From Effrenium voratum (lineage: Eukaryota; Sar; Dinophyceae; Suessiales; Symbiodiniaceae), in contig CAUJNA010002824.1 in assembly GCA_963377175.1 (NCBI GenBank), forward strand, positions 685,475 to 749,474: a DNA stretch of 64,000 bases, read 5' to 3'. Positions 46,472 through 56,103 of the stretch are shown here, piece by piece. Every line of letters starts with the position of its first letter. The stretch's first letter is position 1. The notes beneath the pieces are model-generated. The model saw nothing but the letters and a program-made list of their open reading frames with translations, was not told where the DNA came from and ran no database searches. Both the position numbers and the translations under genes were made by a program.

Positions 46472-47158
46472 TTATTGGTTCATCAATTCAATGTGTTTCT
46501 TTGTTTTATTATGTTTTGTCATTCTGCACTTTTTGACTTTACATTGGCAGGTTTCACATAGTATTTCTATTTGACTATATGCTTTGTCCATTTCTTTTTT
46601 TCTCTCCTTGTTATTCTCTCTCCACCTCTTGCTATATTCAGTATTGTATTCAGGGTTTTTGTCTTTCCATTCCTTAACATATGCTTTCCTTTTTTCTGGG
46701 TCTTCCCTATATCTTTGCCGGTCTTGTTCCCTTACCCTTTCTAAATTGTTGTCTCTAAATTCCTTTTCTTTTTGTCTTATGATTTCTCTGTTGTTTTCTC
46801 TGTATTCTGCAATTTTGCCCTTTTGCTCTTCTACATTATCTTGATACCAGGTTTTAGCATTTCTTCCCGCTACTTTTTGATTTAGTGTTCCTATTGTTCT
46901 TATCCATTCTCCTTCTCTTGCTGTCAGTTCCTCCTTGCTATTGCAGGGGTAGTGCTCAATTAATTCAATATAGAAATTGTCCTTACCGTGTTTCAACATA
47001 TGCTGATAAATTCTGTAGTTTTGCTTGGTTTCGCACTTGCTTCTATGTTTTGCCATTCTCTGCGTCAGTTTTTCAACGGTTGAACCTATGTAGATTTCAT
47101 CATCTAATGAATTCAATATTTTGTAAATTTTTGATTTTTGATATTTACTATCAGTCAT
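46472..47158 (-). CDS. GIY-YIG endonuclease with C-terminal zinc finger (left arm)
   Basis: 228 residues. The catalytic domain has KIYKILN (Ile11-Tyr12 as the GIY-type strand), IYIGST (YIG at 23-25), Arg34, Glu81 in EGEWI and Asn92, the expected order of GIY-YIG nucleases. A long Arg/Glu/Asn coiled coil follows (about 100-190), then CETC...H....H, a C2H2-like finger. Such enzymes nick or cut DNA and are common in PLVs and large DNA viruses. Its paralogue is at 54771-55334 with the same layout. A variant of the promoter-like motif (TATAAAGATATA) lies shortly upstream. It could be a homing-type or a replication nuclease. Confidence 0.88.
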   Translation of the reverse strand: MTDSKYQKSKIYKILNSLDDEIYIGSTVEKLTQRMAKHRSKCETKQNYRIYQHMLKHGKDNFYIELIEHYPCNSKEELTAREGEWIRTIGTLNQKVAGRNAKTWYQDNVEEQKGKIAEYRENNREIIRQKEKEFRDNNLERVREQDRQRYREDPEKRKAYVKEWKDKNPEYNTEYSKRWRENNKERKKEMDKAYSQIEILCETCQCKVKKCRMTKHNKTKKHIELMNQ

Positions 47159-47205
47159 ATGTCATATAATGGTAATATATCTTTATATATCTTTTCTACA
47201 GCATT

Positions 47206-48123
47206 TCAAACTTTTAATAACTCAAAGCGAAGATAAGGGCGAGTATGTCCTTTGACATAAAAATAAGTTTGCCCTAATTTAGTTTCTATTCTTTCGACTT
47301 CATATATTTGACTGCTCCAATTTGACACCCTCTCTTTATCTGTAATTCCTTTCTTTTTGAATATTTTAACTTTATTAGAAATGTTAATTTCAGGATATTT
47401 ACGGGTTCTAGTTGCTTCGGTTGCCATTTTCATTTTTACTTTATAATTGTTTTTCTCCTTCAATGCTTCCGCTGGTGTCATTCCTATGCTTGAATGTTCC
47501 ATTTTATTATTATAAGTTAGTAATATTTCAAAATTATAATCTATCCATTGTATATTTTCCTTTCCTTCTTTTTCATCTTTTTCAACCCTTTTATATAACA
47601 TATCTTTGTAGGTGCGTATAAAACGTTCTGCAAAATTAGGATGTCCTCTTGTGCGGTATAATTCTATTACTTCTTCTTTGAAATAATCTTCAACTGTTTT
47701 ATTATATAAACTGCCTTCCTCGTCGCTATAAATAATTTCTGGTTTGCCTTTCATTTTCTGCATTCCTTCCATAACTCCCGCTAATATGTCAGGCGGTTGT
47801 TTTGATTTAATAGGTATTACTGTAGAATATCTGGTAAATATATCAATTAAAACCATCCCTACTTTAAACTTTTGATTGGGTATGTCATTAATAAAAAATA
47901 GATCTAATTGAAATTCAAAGTATGGATGTGGAGAAATAAATGAATTGTTGCCTCTTAATTTCTTCTTCTGTTCTATGTTCTTTTGAAACCATTCTTTAAC
48001 ATCATTTAAGGTTATGCTTTGTTCCTTTTGTTTAGCATCCTTATAGGTTGTTGCGATACTTCCGTATCCTGATTTATCATAATACATTCTACTAATTATA
48101 TCATTTCTATTAATATTTGCCAT
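47206..48123 (-). CDS. DDE integrase (retroviral/Polinton type)
   Basis: 305 residues. The rve core shows D74 in FQLDLFF, D134 in IYSDEEGSL and E167 in NFAERFIRTYK: the DDE triad with 59 and 32 residues between. HSSIGMTPAEAL after the core is typical for this superfamily. The C-terminus has a small beta-rich chromo/SH3-like part (WSSQIYEVERI). No clear N-terminal HHCC finger. It would insert the linear element DNA into host DNA, consistent with an endogenous copy. The frame is intact. It lies between the GIY-YIG gene and the Cys-rich gene with short spacers (47 and 30 bp). Confidence 0.9.
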   Translation of the reverse strand: MANINRNDIISRMYYDKSGYGSIATTYKDAKQKEQSITLNDVKEWFQKNIEQKKKLRGNNSFISPHPYFEFQLDLFFINDIPNQKFKVGMVLIDIFTRYSTVIPIKSKQPPDILAGVMEGMQKMKGKPEIIYSDEEGSLYNKTVEDYFKEEVIELYRTRGHPNFAERFIRTYKDMLYKRVEKDEKEGKENIQWIDYNFEILLTYNNKMEHSSIGMTPAEALKEKNNYKVKMKMATEATRTRKYPEINISNKVKIFKKKGITDKERVSNWSSQIYEVERIETKLGQTYFYVKGHTRPYLRFELLKV

Positions 48124-48153
48124 ATTAATAAAGGTGATATTTTTTTTAACATT

Positions 48154-49432
<1,279 letters not shown>

Positions 49433-49458
49433 TTTCACCATATAATAGTATTATAAAA

Positions 49459-49486
49459 TATTTCTTTAAATACATTTTTACAAGAA
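49459..49486 (-). promoter_or_regulatory. PLV promoter-like motif, copy 3
   Basis: Minus-strand TTCTTGTAAAAAT joined to GTATTTAAAGAAATA, again followed by TTTTATAATACTATTATA as in copy 1. It lies 26 bp upstream of the ATG at 49432, which supports that start over the one at 49335. Confidence 0.82.
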
Positions 49487-49546
49487 ATATTTTTATAGTA
49501 AAATTTCTATATATTTTTATTTTTTCCTAAATTTATGGTTTCAAAT

Positions 49547-49754
49547 CCCCCCACAGGGGGAATGAACCCCCCACACAGGGGGGAATGAACCCCCCACACA
49601 GGGGGGAATGAACCCCCCACACAGGGGGGAATGAACCCCCCACACAGGGGGGAACAGCAAAACAGCACCTAATTTCAAGATTTTCAGGCAAACCCCCCGC
49701 TCTGGGGGGAATGACCCCCCCGCTCTGGGGGGAATGAACCCCCCGCTCTGGGGG
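49547..49754. repeat. GC-rich hairpin array in an A/T-rich intergenic space
   Basis: A 23-bp unit AATGAACCCCCCACACAGGGG plus GG is repeated four times after a partial unit (49547-49652). After a 38-bp spacer comes a second cluster of three units with loop GCTCT instead of ACACA (49691-49754). Each unit folds into a perfect 6-bp G/C stem with a 5-nt loop. It lies between the stop of the 49854-50135 gene and the promoter of the next gene, so it could end or insulate transcription. Confidence 0.92.
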
Positions 49755-49853
49755 TGTCAAAACCTAAAAACCCAAAAATGCACCAAATATTTATTAAAAT
49801 ATATAAATTTTAATAAATATTACTTAAAATATTGGAATTTTAATAAATATTAT

Positions 49854-50135
49854 CTATTCAACTGTTATAATTTTATATGTTTGCGCCTTATATTTTCTGG
49901 GTTTTGTATTCTGTAAATCTTCTGGTTTATTTTCATAATCAATATCTTTTAAATTAATTTCTCCATTTTCTGCCATCTTGTCTAATTTCTTTCTTCTGTG
50001 AAATCTTATAGCACTTGCCCTTTTGGTGTCCATAAAGTCCTTTTCGTGTCTCCTTCTTTGATAATATAATCTGTTATATAGTGCCAGTTGTTCCTTTATT
50101 TGTTCCAGCGTCATATCTTCAGGTTTAATACTCAT
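49854..50135 (-). CDS. Small basic coiled-coil protein of unknown function
   Basis: 93 residues. Starts MSIKPEDMTLEQIKEQLA, a helix with heptad character, then a basic segment (YYQRRRHEKDF, HRRKKLDKM) and a charged tail. No family recognised. A promoter-like motif ends 26 bp before the ATG, grouping it with the polymerase and the Cys-rich genes. It could bind nucleic acid; this is inference from charge. Confidence 0.7.
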   Translation of the reverse strand: MSIKPEDMTLEQIKEQLALYNRLYYQRRRHEKDFMDTKRASAIRFHRRKKLDKMAENGEINLKDIDYENKPEDLQNTKPRKYKAQTYKIITVE

Positions 50136-50161
50136 TATAATATATATTATATTATATTATA

Positions 50162-50187
50162 TATTTCTTTAAATACATTTTACAAGA
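50162..50187 (-). promoter_or_regulatory. PLV promoter-like motif, copy 4
   Basis: Minus-strand TCTTGTAAAAT joined to GTATTTAAAGAAATA. It ends 26 bp before the ATG at 50135. Confidence 0.8.
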
Positions 50188-50195
50188 TTTTTAAA

Positions 50196-52293
50196 CTAAA
50201 TATTTTTATTTTTATTTTTATTTTTAAAGACTTCGTTTTCCAAATATTCTACACGAGCAATAAGTTTTGTTAAAGCATCCCAACTAATACAGGCCATTCT
50301 GTCATAACACATTGTTAAGTATTCTCCTGTGTCATTTACAATATTATATTTAGGATTTGTGTATTGTTGAACATCTTGAGCTATCCATCCTAATTCAGTT
50401 TTTTTAGTTTTTTGATTTTTAACAAATGTTTTAATCTTAATGTTTTTTACCATATTTATAGTATCGTCGTCTACATCTTCTATATTATCTTTCAGTCTCT
50501 TATCACTACTTAAATTAAATCCGTTATATGATGAAAATTGAGTATCATCCAATTGTAAATATTTAGTGCCATCAATATAACTATCAATAGTTGTTGATGC
50601 TTCTAATCTTAAAACGGCATCACTATTTAAATGTCTCAAATTGATTTTATGAGCAATTCCAAAAGTCATATCACCGTCAATAGTCCAGTCGCCTCGTAAT
50701 TCGCTATTACTTCCACTATTCAAAATGATTTTATTATCAGCATATGTTGAAGATAATCCAACAACCAAATTAATAGAGTTTGCAGTGTTGCTATTCCTGA
50801 TTATTAAATCATTTGTATCGAGATACATTTCAGCATTATCAATTATTAGTTTTGATGTGTTGCCAAATTGAACATTGCCACTCGGTGAATTTTGTAATAA
50901 TAACGTATTTCCTGATACAGATTGAACCTGATTGACTTCAACTTTCTTACCAGAAACCATTGTTAAATCGCCATTTGTATATACATCACCTAATACGTCA
51001 ACTGGTTTATTGAAAATGGTTTTAGATACAGCACCATCGCACATAAAATATTGATTAGAAGAATTTGTAATATCGCCAATACTACAAGCAACAAAATTAG
51101 GATGATGAATATAAAAACCTTCTGTTGCCGCGGGTGTGTGCGTTTCTAAATATGGAGTTAATGCATTGTCTAAATTATCAATTTTAGTTTTAATATCTGT
51201 TGAAAAATCATTATTTGTAAATAAATTACCTTTCATATAAACAGCACCTTCAAAATATGATGTTCCATGTGCTTGAGCAAAATTGTATGAAGTATGAACA
51301 TTACCATTAATTGTAATTCTTGAAGCATTATTAGGTCTTCCAATAATGACATCTCCAGTGTTCCATCCTAACCATAATCGATAAGGAGTAGCACCTGTTA
51401 GTCCTTGATAAGAGTCTAACTGACATCCTCGTTTAAACTCGAGTCTTTGATTACTAACTGCATCTTGAATTCTAAAAATTGGATTAGTATTATCTGTTAA
51501 ACTAATAATTAATGGCGAGTTCATTGTTTGGGCAGTTGTGATTGTTTTATCTAATTTTTGTAAATCAGTTGCCAATAAACTATTTATTGTATTTGAATTT
51601 TGAGTTATTAATAAATCTTGTGTCGTGTTGTCTGATATGATTGAGGCAAATGTATTACTGTATGCGGTATTTGTATTGAATAAATTAGTATCATTTATGT
51701 ATAATGTTGATACATCCGCTTGAATAGTTGTTTTTTTCAGTTGTAGTCCAAGAAGCACCCGCTCCTGCTTGTAAATTTGCTATATCTGTTAAAATCGTTG
51801 TTATTGTGTTTCCGTGTCCTGTTATGTTATTAATATTTGTGTCAATTAATGATATATGCGATGTTATTGTAGCATTTAAATTACTGATTAAATGTGTATT
51901 CGAACTAATGTTATTAAAATTAGAATCAAGTTTAATTGTATTTGCTGATATAGTCGGTAGTATTGAAGTTATGGTTAATCCGTGTGCTGTTGTATTATTA
52001 AAGTTGCTTGTAATTGTTGCATTTTGATTTACTTGTTCATTAAACATAGTTGTTGATGTTGCGTTTAATTCAGTAATATCTAAAATATTGGCATCTATCT
52101 TATTTTTCTGTGCTAAAATAAGAGCATCAACTTCTTCAATTGTATAACCTCCACCTAATGATCCTGCTGTGTCTGCTAATTCTTGTTTTGTAGCATAAAC
52201 ACTGCTTAATGTTGATGGTTCTGTTGTATTTATTAATACTAATTCACTTGCTACAATCCTGTTTGAGCCGTCCAGTGATAATGTTGAAAACAT
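50196..52293 (-). CDS. Tail-fibre/spike-like protein with C-terminal peptidase S74 chaperone
   Basis: Two frames: 52293-51691 (200 residues) and 51758-50196 (to the stop). They join at a T7 run (51731-51737), where one base appears lost, giving about 695 residues. The N-terminal third is a long coiled coil of NATIT..NFNNI-type heptads; the middle is beta-rich with Asn/Ser/Asp repeats as in trimeric fibres. The last 104 residues form an S74 intramolecular chaperone: SSDKRLKDNI carries the Ser and Lys of the self-cleavage site, followed by ELGWIAQDV and a final LIARVEYLENE helix. Such domains drive trimerisation and then cut themselves off. It is probably a receptor-binding fibre on the virion. 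Confidence 0.85.
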
Positions 52294-52325
52294 AATTATT
52301 ATATAGTAGGTTATATAATAATTAT
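52292..52325. terminator. A/T hairpin between zinc-finger gene and fibre gene
   Basis: Perfect 14-bp inverted repeat (52292-52305 with 52312-52325, 6-nt loop) filling the gap between the stop at 52329 and the fibre ATG. It could form the 3' end signal of the upstream transcript. Confidence 0.55.
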
Positions 52326-52328
52326 ATT

Positions 52329-52886
52329 TTATCTTTTCTTTCCTCTTGAACCAAATATATTTTTATTTAATGCATTATACTTTTCTTGCTTCTGTCTCAA
52401 GTATTCATTTTGCAATAATTGGTAATGTTGCGCTATATTTTGTAGCGGGTTTGGAGGCGGTTGTGGTTGCGTTCTTCTTGGGGGTGGTGTGTTCGCTATT
52501 ATATTATTTTGTGGCTGTTGTGGTTGTTGATTTTCTTCGCGGTGCGCTACTTCGTGGTATTCTACCTTCTGGGGTTTTGCTATTGGAACTGCTTTTGGTT
52601 TAGGCTTTATGGGTTTAGATTCTAATGGTCCTTGGCAATTGCGTTCGTGGCTGTATCTGTAAGATTTTAATGTTAAAGTTTTGGCACATTTTGGACAGGT
52701 TATTTTCTTTTCATTGCGTGCTTGAGTTTTTGAGTTGTTTTTAAGAGGTTCTACAGGTTTTATTTCTTGTGTTGGTTCTATTGTTGGTTCTGCCTTTGGT
52801 GCTTCTTCTTCTTCAATTGGTGGTAATTCATTTACTGGTGCGTCTGCTTCATTTGTATTAGTAATTTCAGGTTCGACTTCTGACAT
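52329..52886 (-). CDS. Pro-rich protein with one zinc finger
   Basis: 185 residues. An acidic, Pro/Glu-rich N-terminus (to about 45) is followed by CPKCAKTLTLKSYRYSHERNC, a C2HC-type finger, then Pro/Gln-rich disorder (PPPRRTQPQPPPNPL), a short helix (HYQLLQNEYLRQKQEKY) and a basic tail GSRGKKR. No enzyme motif. The neighbours are virion genes, so a DNA- or capsid-bound minor virion protein is possible. I do not recognise a named family. Confidence 0.7.
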   Translation of the reverse strand: MSEVEPEITNTNEADAPVNELPPIEEEEAPKAEPTIEPTQEIKPVEPLKNNSKTQARNEKKITCPKCAKTLTLKSYRYSHERNCQGPLESKPIKPKPKAVPIAKPQKVEYHEVAHREENQQPQQPQNNIIANTPPPRRTQPQPPPNPLQNIAQHYQLLQNEYLRQKQEKYNALNKNIFGSRGKKR

Positions 52887-53000
52887 ATATAATATATTAT
52901 ATATTTTGTCTATATGTTTTATATATTTTGTCTATATGGACAAATTGAGAAATATTAATATTAATAATTTGATATAAATATTAATAATTAGGTTGTTTAT

Positions 53001-53855
53001 TCAATTATCTAATTGAAAGAGAATGCTAAAAGAAATGGGTACGCCGTGAAAATCAATTAATTCGTTTCTTGAAGTTGTTATTCTAAAGTGTAGTCTCTTA
53101 ATATTTTTACCGCCTACATCAATAAAATCTGCATATATGGGCGCTGTAAAATCTGTTATAACTCCGCCAAGTTGTTGATTCATTTGAACTTTTTTAATTA
53201 CTGAACTGCTGAAATTATTAGGCGCTGAATATTTATAATCGCTTAATTGAGGACAATTTATGTATATATTCTGAAAAGGAACTAAATTAAAGTATCCACT
53301 TAACCAAGATGTCGCAGGTTCATAGGCAATATAATTACTTAATAAATAATTGATAGCTTTTGGTCTCAAGTTGTCATATTCAAACTGTCCCCTGTTCCAT
53401 TCACCATTTACATAAGTTTCTAATTCTTCATCTGTAGGTATTTTGATTTTGTAATTTAGAGGGTCATTTAATTTAAGTTCCATTTTGCGCTCGCTTTGTC
53501 CATATACTGTTAAGAATAAGTCAGGTACAATATCATTAAATGCCGCGTTTAATTCTGATTGTATTTTAAATGATAATTGATTGGCATAATAAATTTCACC
53601 GGATACATCAACGGCAGTGATTCTCAATAAGACATTGGAACTATTATACAACATAATATAGAAGCGTTCGTAAAACCCTTTCTCTGTTGTATAAAACGGA
53701 GTGCTGAATGAACACTCTGTCACGAACATTTTTGTTCTTGGTGGAATTTCAAAGTTTTGATCAAGTTCTATAATAAAGTCACTGGTAGAATTGCTTTCTG
53801 ATAATCTGTAAGCACTATCAACATAGATTTGTTTATATGTTAATCTGTCACTCAT
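53001..53855 (-). CDS. Minor capsid (penton) protein of the PLV
   Basis: 284 residues from the Met at 53855 (MSDRLTYKQIYVDSAYR); an in-frame Met five codons upstream is less likely. Features seen in PLV/virophage minor capsid proteins: an N-terminal IYVDSAYR strand, FIIELDQNFEIPPRTKMFV early in the chain, and a beta-rich body ending with a GVPISFSILFQL strand, as in a single jelly-roll. It would form the capsid vertices. It is transcribed away from the lipase gene, with a 102-bp divergent intergenic region containing a 29-bp palindrome. Confidence 0.78.
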   Translation of the reverse strand: MSDRLTYKQIYVDSAYRLSESNSTSDFIIELDQNFEIPPRTKMFVTECSFSTPFYTTEKGFYERFYIMLYNSSNVLLRITAVDVSGEIYYANQLSFKIQSELNAAFNDIVPDLFLTVYGQSERKMELKLNDPLNYKIKIPTDEELETYVNGEWNRGQFEYDNLRPKAINYLLSNYIAYEPATSWLSGYFNLVPFQNIYINCPQLSDYKYSAPNNFSSSVIKKVQMNQQLGGVITDFTAPIYADFIDVGGKNIKRLHFRITTSRNELIDFHGVPISFSILFQLDN

Positions 53856-53921
53856 AAATATAATATACAATAGAAATTATAATATAATTATTATTGATAA
53901 TTACTTTGTAATTATTATTAT

Positions 53922-53950
53922 TAATAGATATTTTAATAAAATATCTATTA
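53922..53950. promoter_or_regulatory. 29-bp palindrome in a divergent promoter region
   Basis: TAATAGATATTTTA (53922-53935) and its exact reverse complement (53937-53950) with a single base between. It ends 7 bp before the lipase ATG. It may be an operator or a cruciform-forming site serving both divergent genes. Confidence 0.55.
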
Positions 53951-53957
53951 TTAATAT

Positions 53958-54734
53958 ATGATTGGACGACAATTATTATTAGGTGCTATTGAAGGCAGGA
54001 CGCCTACACAAATGATGGCAGGTGTAGCAAGTGATAAGGCATATACGGCAGGTAAGGATTTAATAGAAGATGTATTTTTTAACCATAAAAAGAAATTGGA
54101 AGACAATGTAGGAGGTTTCAATAAACATTTTGATAAGCAAATAATGAAACATAAAACACGTTATGCCGAAGAAATCAATGTTCAAAATAAAAATAAGATT
54201 GATGATGTTAAGGGTTTAGACGCCGCGTATTCAAATGTAAATGGAATAACAAGAATAGGCAACACTTTATATATTGGCGGCACTGGCGCTAAAACGGGAC
54301 TAAATCACAAAGTCAATGATGTAATCGCAGATCTGTTTTTTATTCCTACTCATAATGTTCAATTAAGCGAAAGGTATAAAGACGCAATGGAAGAATTAAG
54401 GAAAAATCCAGATGTGAATAGAATTGTTGGTCACAGTCTCGCGGGAGCAGTGGCACGTGAAATAAACAGGAGAAGCGGAAATAGATATGCTACTACAGTG
54501 TATTCATCGCCGTTAATTTCAGGAGCACATCAACCAAAAGACCCACGAAATCTTAAATTTCGTAATCGCGGTGATGTAATCGCGGCATTTGACGACGCGG
54601 CAATAACAGGAGAAATAGAAAGCCCTAACTTATTAGATAAACACGGCTATCAGAATTGGGAAGGAAATGGACTTACTACAATAAATCCTACTACCAATAT
54701 AGACACAGGCTTTGATCCAAATGATGTAAAATAA
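53958..54734 (+). CDS. Lipase (class 3-like alpha/beta hydrolase)
   Basis: 258 residues. The nucleophile elbow GHSLAG places Ser160 as catalytic; Asp206 (RNRGDVIAAF) and His229 (DKHGYQNWE) complete a plausible triad. LYIGGTGA... with a following DVIADL fits the strand before the elbow. The N-terminal ~80 residues are basic and helical with no signal peptide. Class 3 lipases recur in PLVs and may help virions cross host membranes. It sits next to the capsid genes, which fits a virion-associated role (inference). The frame is intact. Confidence 0.85.
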   Translation: MIGRQLLLGAIEGRTPTQMMAGVASDKAYTAGKDLIEDVFFNHKKKLEDNVGGFNKHFDKQIMKHKTRYAEEINVQNKNKIDDVKGLDAAYSNVNGITRIGNTLYIGGTGAKTGLNHKVNDVIADLFFIPTHNVQLSERYKDAMEELRKNPDVNRIVGHSLAGAVAREINRRSGNRYATTVYSSPLISGAHQPKDPRNLKFRNRGDVIAAFDDAAITGEIESPNLLDKHGYQNWEGNGLTTINPTTNIDTGFDPNDVK

Positions 54735-54770
54735 CATATTTAAAGATAAAAAAGAGTATATAAACATATA

Positions 54771-55334
54771 ATGGATTATTCCAAAGCAAAAATTTACAAA
54801 ATACTAAATACAATTGATGATGATGTATACATCGGTGCTACATGCCAACCATTTTCAAAGCGAATGGCGAAACATAGGGACTGTAGAAATGGAAAATGCA
54901 AAAAACATTATAAACTCTATCAAAAAATGAATAATTTAGGAATTGATAATTTCTACATCGAACTAATCAAAGAGACACCTTGTGATAATGCTGAACAACT
55001 ACGAGCAATTGAAGGAGAATATATAAGACAAGATGCAACACTAAATAGCAGAATAGAAGGACGAACAAAGCAACAATATATAATTGACAACAAGGACAAA
55101 AAACGAGAATATGATCAGATACGACGAGCAGAAAAGGGCGAAGAATTAAAACAACAAAAGAAAGAATACTATAAACAAAACAAGGAACACTGCAACAACA
55201 AAAGTCGTGAAAGTTACCAGAAAGTAAGAGAGCAAAAAGAAACATGCGAAGTATGTGGCGTTTCCTATATTCCTTGGAATCGGAAAAAGCATTTGGCAAG
55301 TAAAAGACACCAACAAGCAATGGAACAACTTTAA
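54771..55334 (+). CDS. GIY-YIG endonuclease with C-terminal zinc finger (right arm)
   Basis: 187 residues. KIYKILN, VYIGAT (Y20-I21-G22), Arg31, Glu81 in EGEYI and Asn92 line up with the left-arm paralogue (46472-47158) at the same distances. A shorter Lys/Glu/Gln coiled coil follows, then CEVC...H.....H. The right-arm copy is about 40 residues shorter in the linker. Upstream, TATTTAAAGATAAA resembles the core of the promoter-like motif. Two copies of one nuclease on opposite arms suggest intragenomic duplication or independent gain. Frame intact. Confidence 0.88.
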   Translation: MDYSKAKIYKILNTIDDDVYIGATCQPFSKRMAKHRDCRNGKCKKHYKLYQKMNNLGIDNFYIELIKETPCDNAEQLRAIEGEYIRQDATLNSRIEGRTKQQYIIDNKDKKREYDQIRRAEKGEELKQQKKEYYKQNKEHCNNKSRESYQKVREQKETCEVCGVSYIPWNRKKHLASKRHQQAMEQL

Positions 55335-55336
55335 GC

Positions 55337-55373
55337 ATTATTAATATTATTACTTCTACATAATATTAATAAT
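55337..55373. terminator. A/T hairpin after the GIY-YIG gene
   Basis: ATTATTAATATTA (55337-55349) pairs perfectly with 55361-55373 around an 11-nt loop, starting 3 bp after the stop codon. It covers the first possible ATG of the next frame (55372), favouring the internal Met at 55402 as the start. Confidence 0.55.
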
Positions 55374-55401
55374 GAAATATATATATATATATAACTTATA
55401 T

Positions 55402-55845
55402 ATGAGTATTGATGCTGAGAAATGGGACAACGATATTGAATATGCTTATAAGAAAATGATAGAGCGAGAGAAAAAGAAAGAATACAACATATCAAATAGT
55501 AAATACGAATGTCATTGTGGCAAGGAAGTATTGAATAAAGATAAGGAAGAGCACGAAAGCAATGATTTAAATCATTTATACTACAGAAAAGGTAATATTG
55601 AAGGACTTATAATAGGCATGTATAGTGAAATTATTAATTATGAAAATGATTACTTAAAATTACATCCAGAAAATAACAAAATACATTATACAGATTATAG
55701 TAGAGTTGATTATACCGACTTTTTAAAAGAACAAGAAGAAAAGAAAATTCCATTAGATGAAGATGATTTAAGTTATTTGTATAAGTATAGAGACGAATTA
55801 GAAGATTGTATAAAGCGTATAACTGAACTAACATTATCTCAATAA
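55402..55845 (+). CDS. Small acidic protein with a CxC...H.....H motif, unknown function
   Basis: 147 residues from MSIDAEKWDND (an upstream in-frame Met at 55372 lies in a hairpin and codes a Tyr/Ile-rich stretch unlikely to be real). A charged N-terminal helix, YECHCGKEVLNKDKEEHESND (possible zinc site), then a Tyr/Asp/Glu-rich C-terminal half. No family recognised. It stands 12 bp before the next gene. Confidence 0.65.
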   Translation: MSIDAEKWDNDIEYAYKKMIEREKKKEYNISNSKYECHCGKEVLNKDKEEHESNDLNHLYYRKGNIEGLIIGMYSEIINYENDYLKLHPENNKIHYTDYSRVDYTDFLKEQEEKKIPLDEDDLSYLYKYRDELEDCIKRITELTLSQ

Positions 55846-55856
55846 TATTAATAATA

Positions 55857-56078
55857 ATGTTTAGAAATAAAGACAAGCAAAACAAAATTCCATTAGAGAA
55901 GAAACTGACAAAAGAACCTACAAAATACGATAAACAATATAAAATTTTAGATTATGATACTTTAAAAGATATAGTTGATACAAAAAATAATTATCTAATA
56001 AATACTATAAAAAATACAACTTCAAACAATTCTACTACAATGCTTCCACATAAGAAAAATATAAATAATAAAAAATAA
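55857..56078 (+). CDS. Small Lys/Asn-rich protein, unknown function
   Basis: 73 residues, basic (KDKQNKIPLEKKLTKEPTKY), without recognisable domains. It lies 25 bp upstream of the major capsid gene in the same direction. It may be a small virion protein; only position supports this. Confidence 0.5.
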   Translation: MFRNKDKQNKIPLEKKLTKEPTKYDKQYKILDYDTLKDIVDTKNNYLINTIKNTTSNNSTTMLPHKKNINNKK

Positions 56079-56103
56079 AATCTAAGTTTATCATATATAA
56101 GTA

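Noticed and set aside
49533..49760. CRISPR-like spaced repeats and a 75-codon minus frame
   Set aside because: The units are contiguous self-complementary hairpins without unique spacers, in a eukaryotic virus-like element; the frame is a by-product of the repeat.
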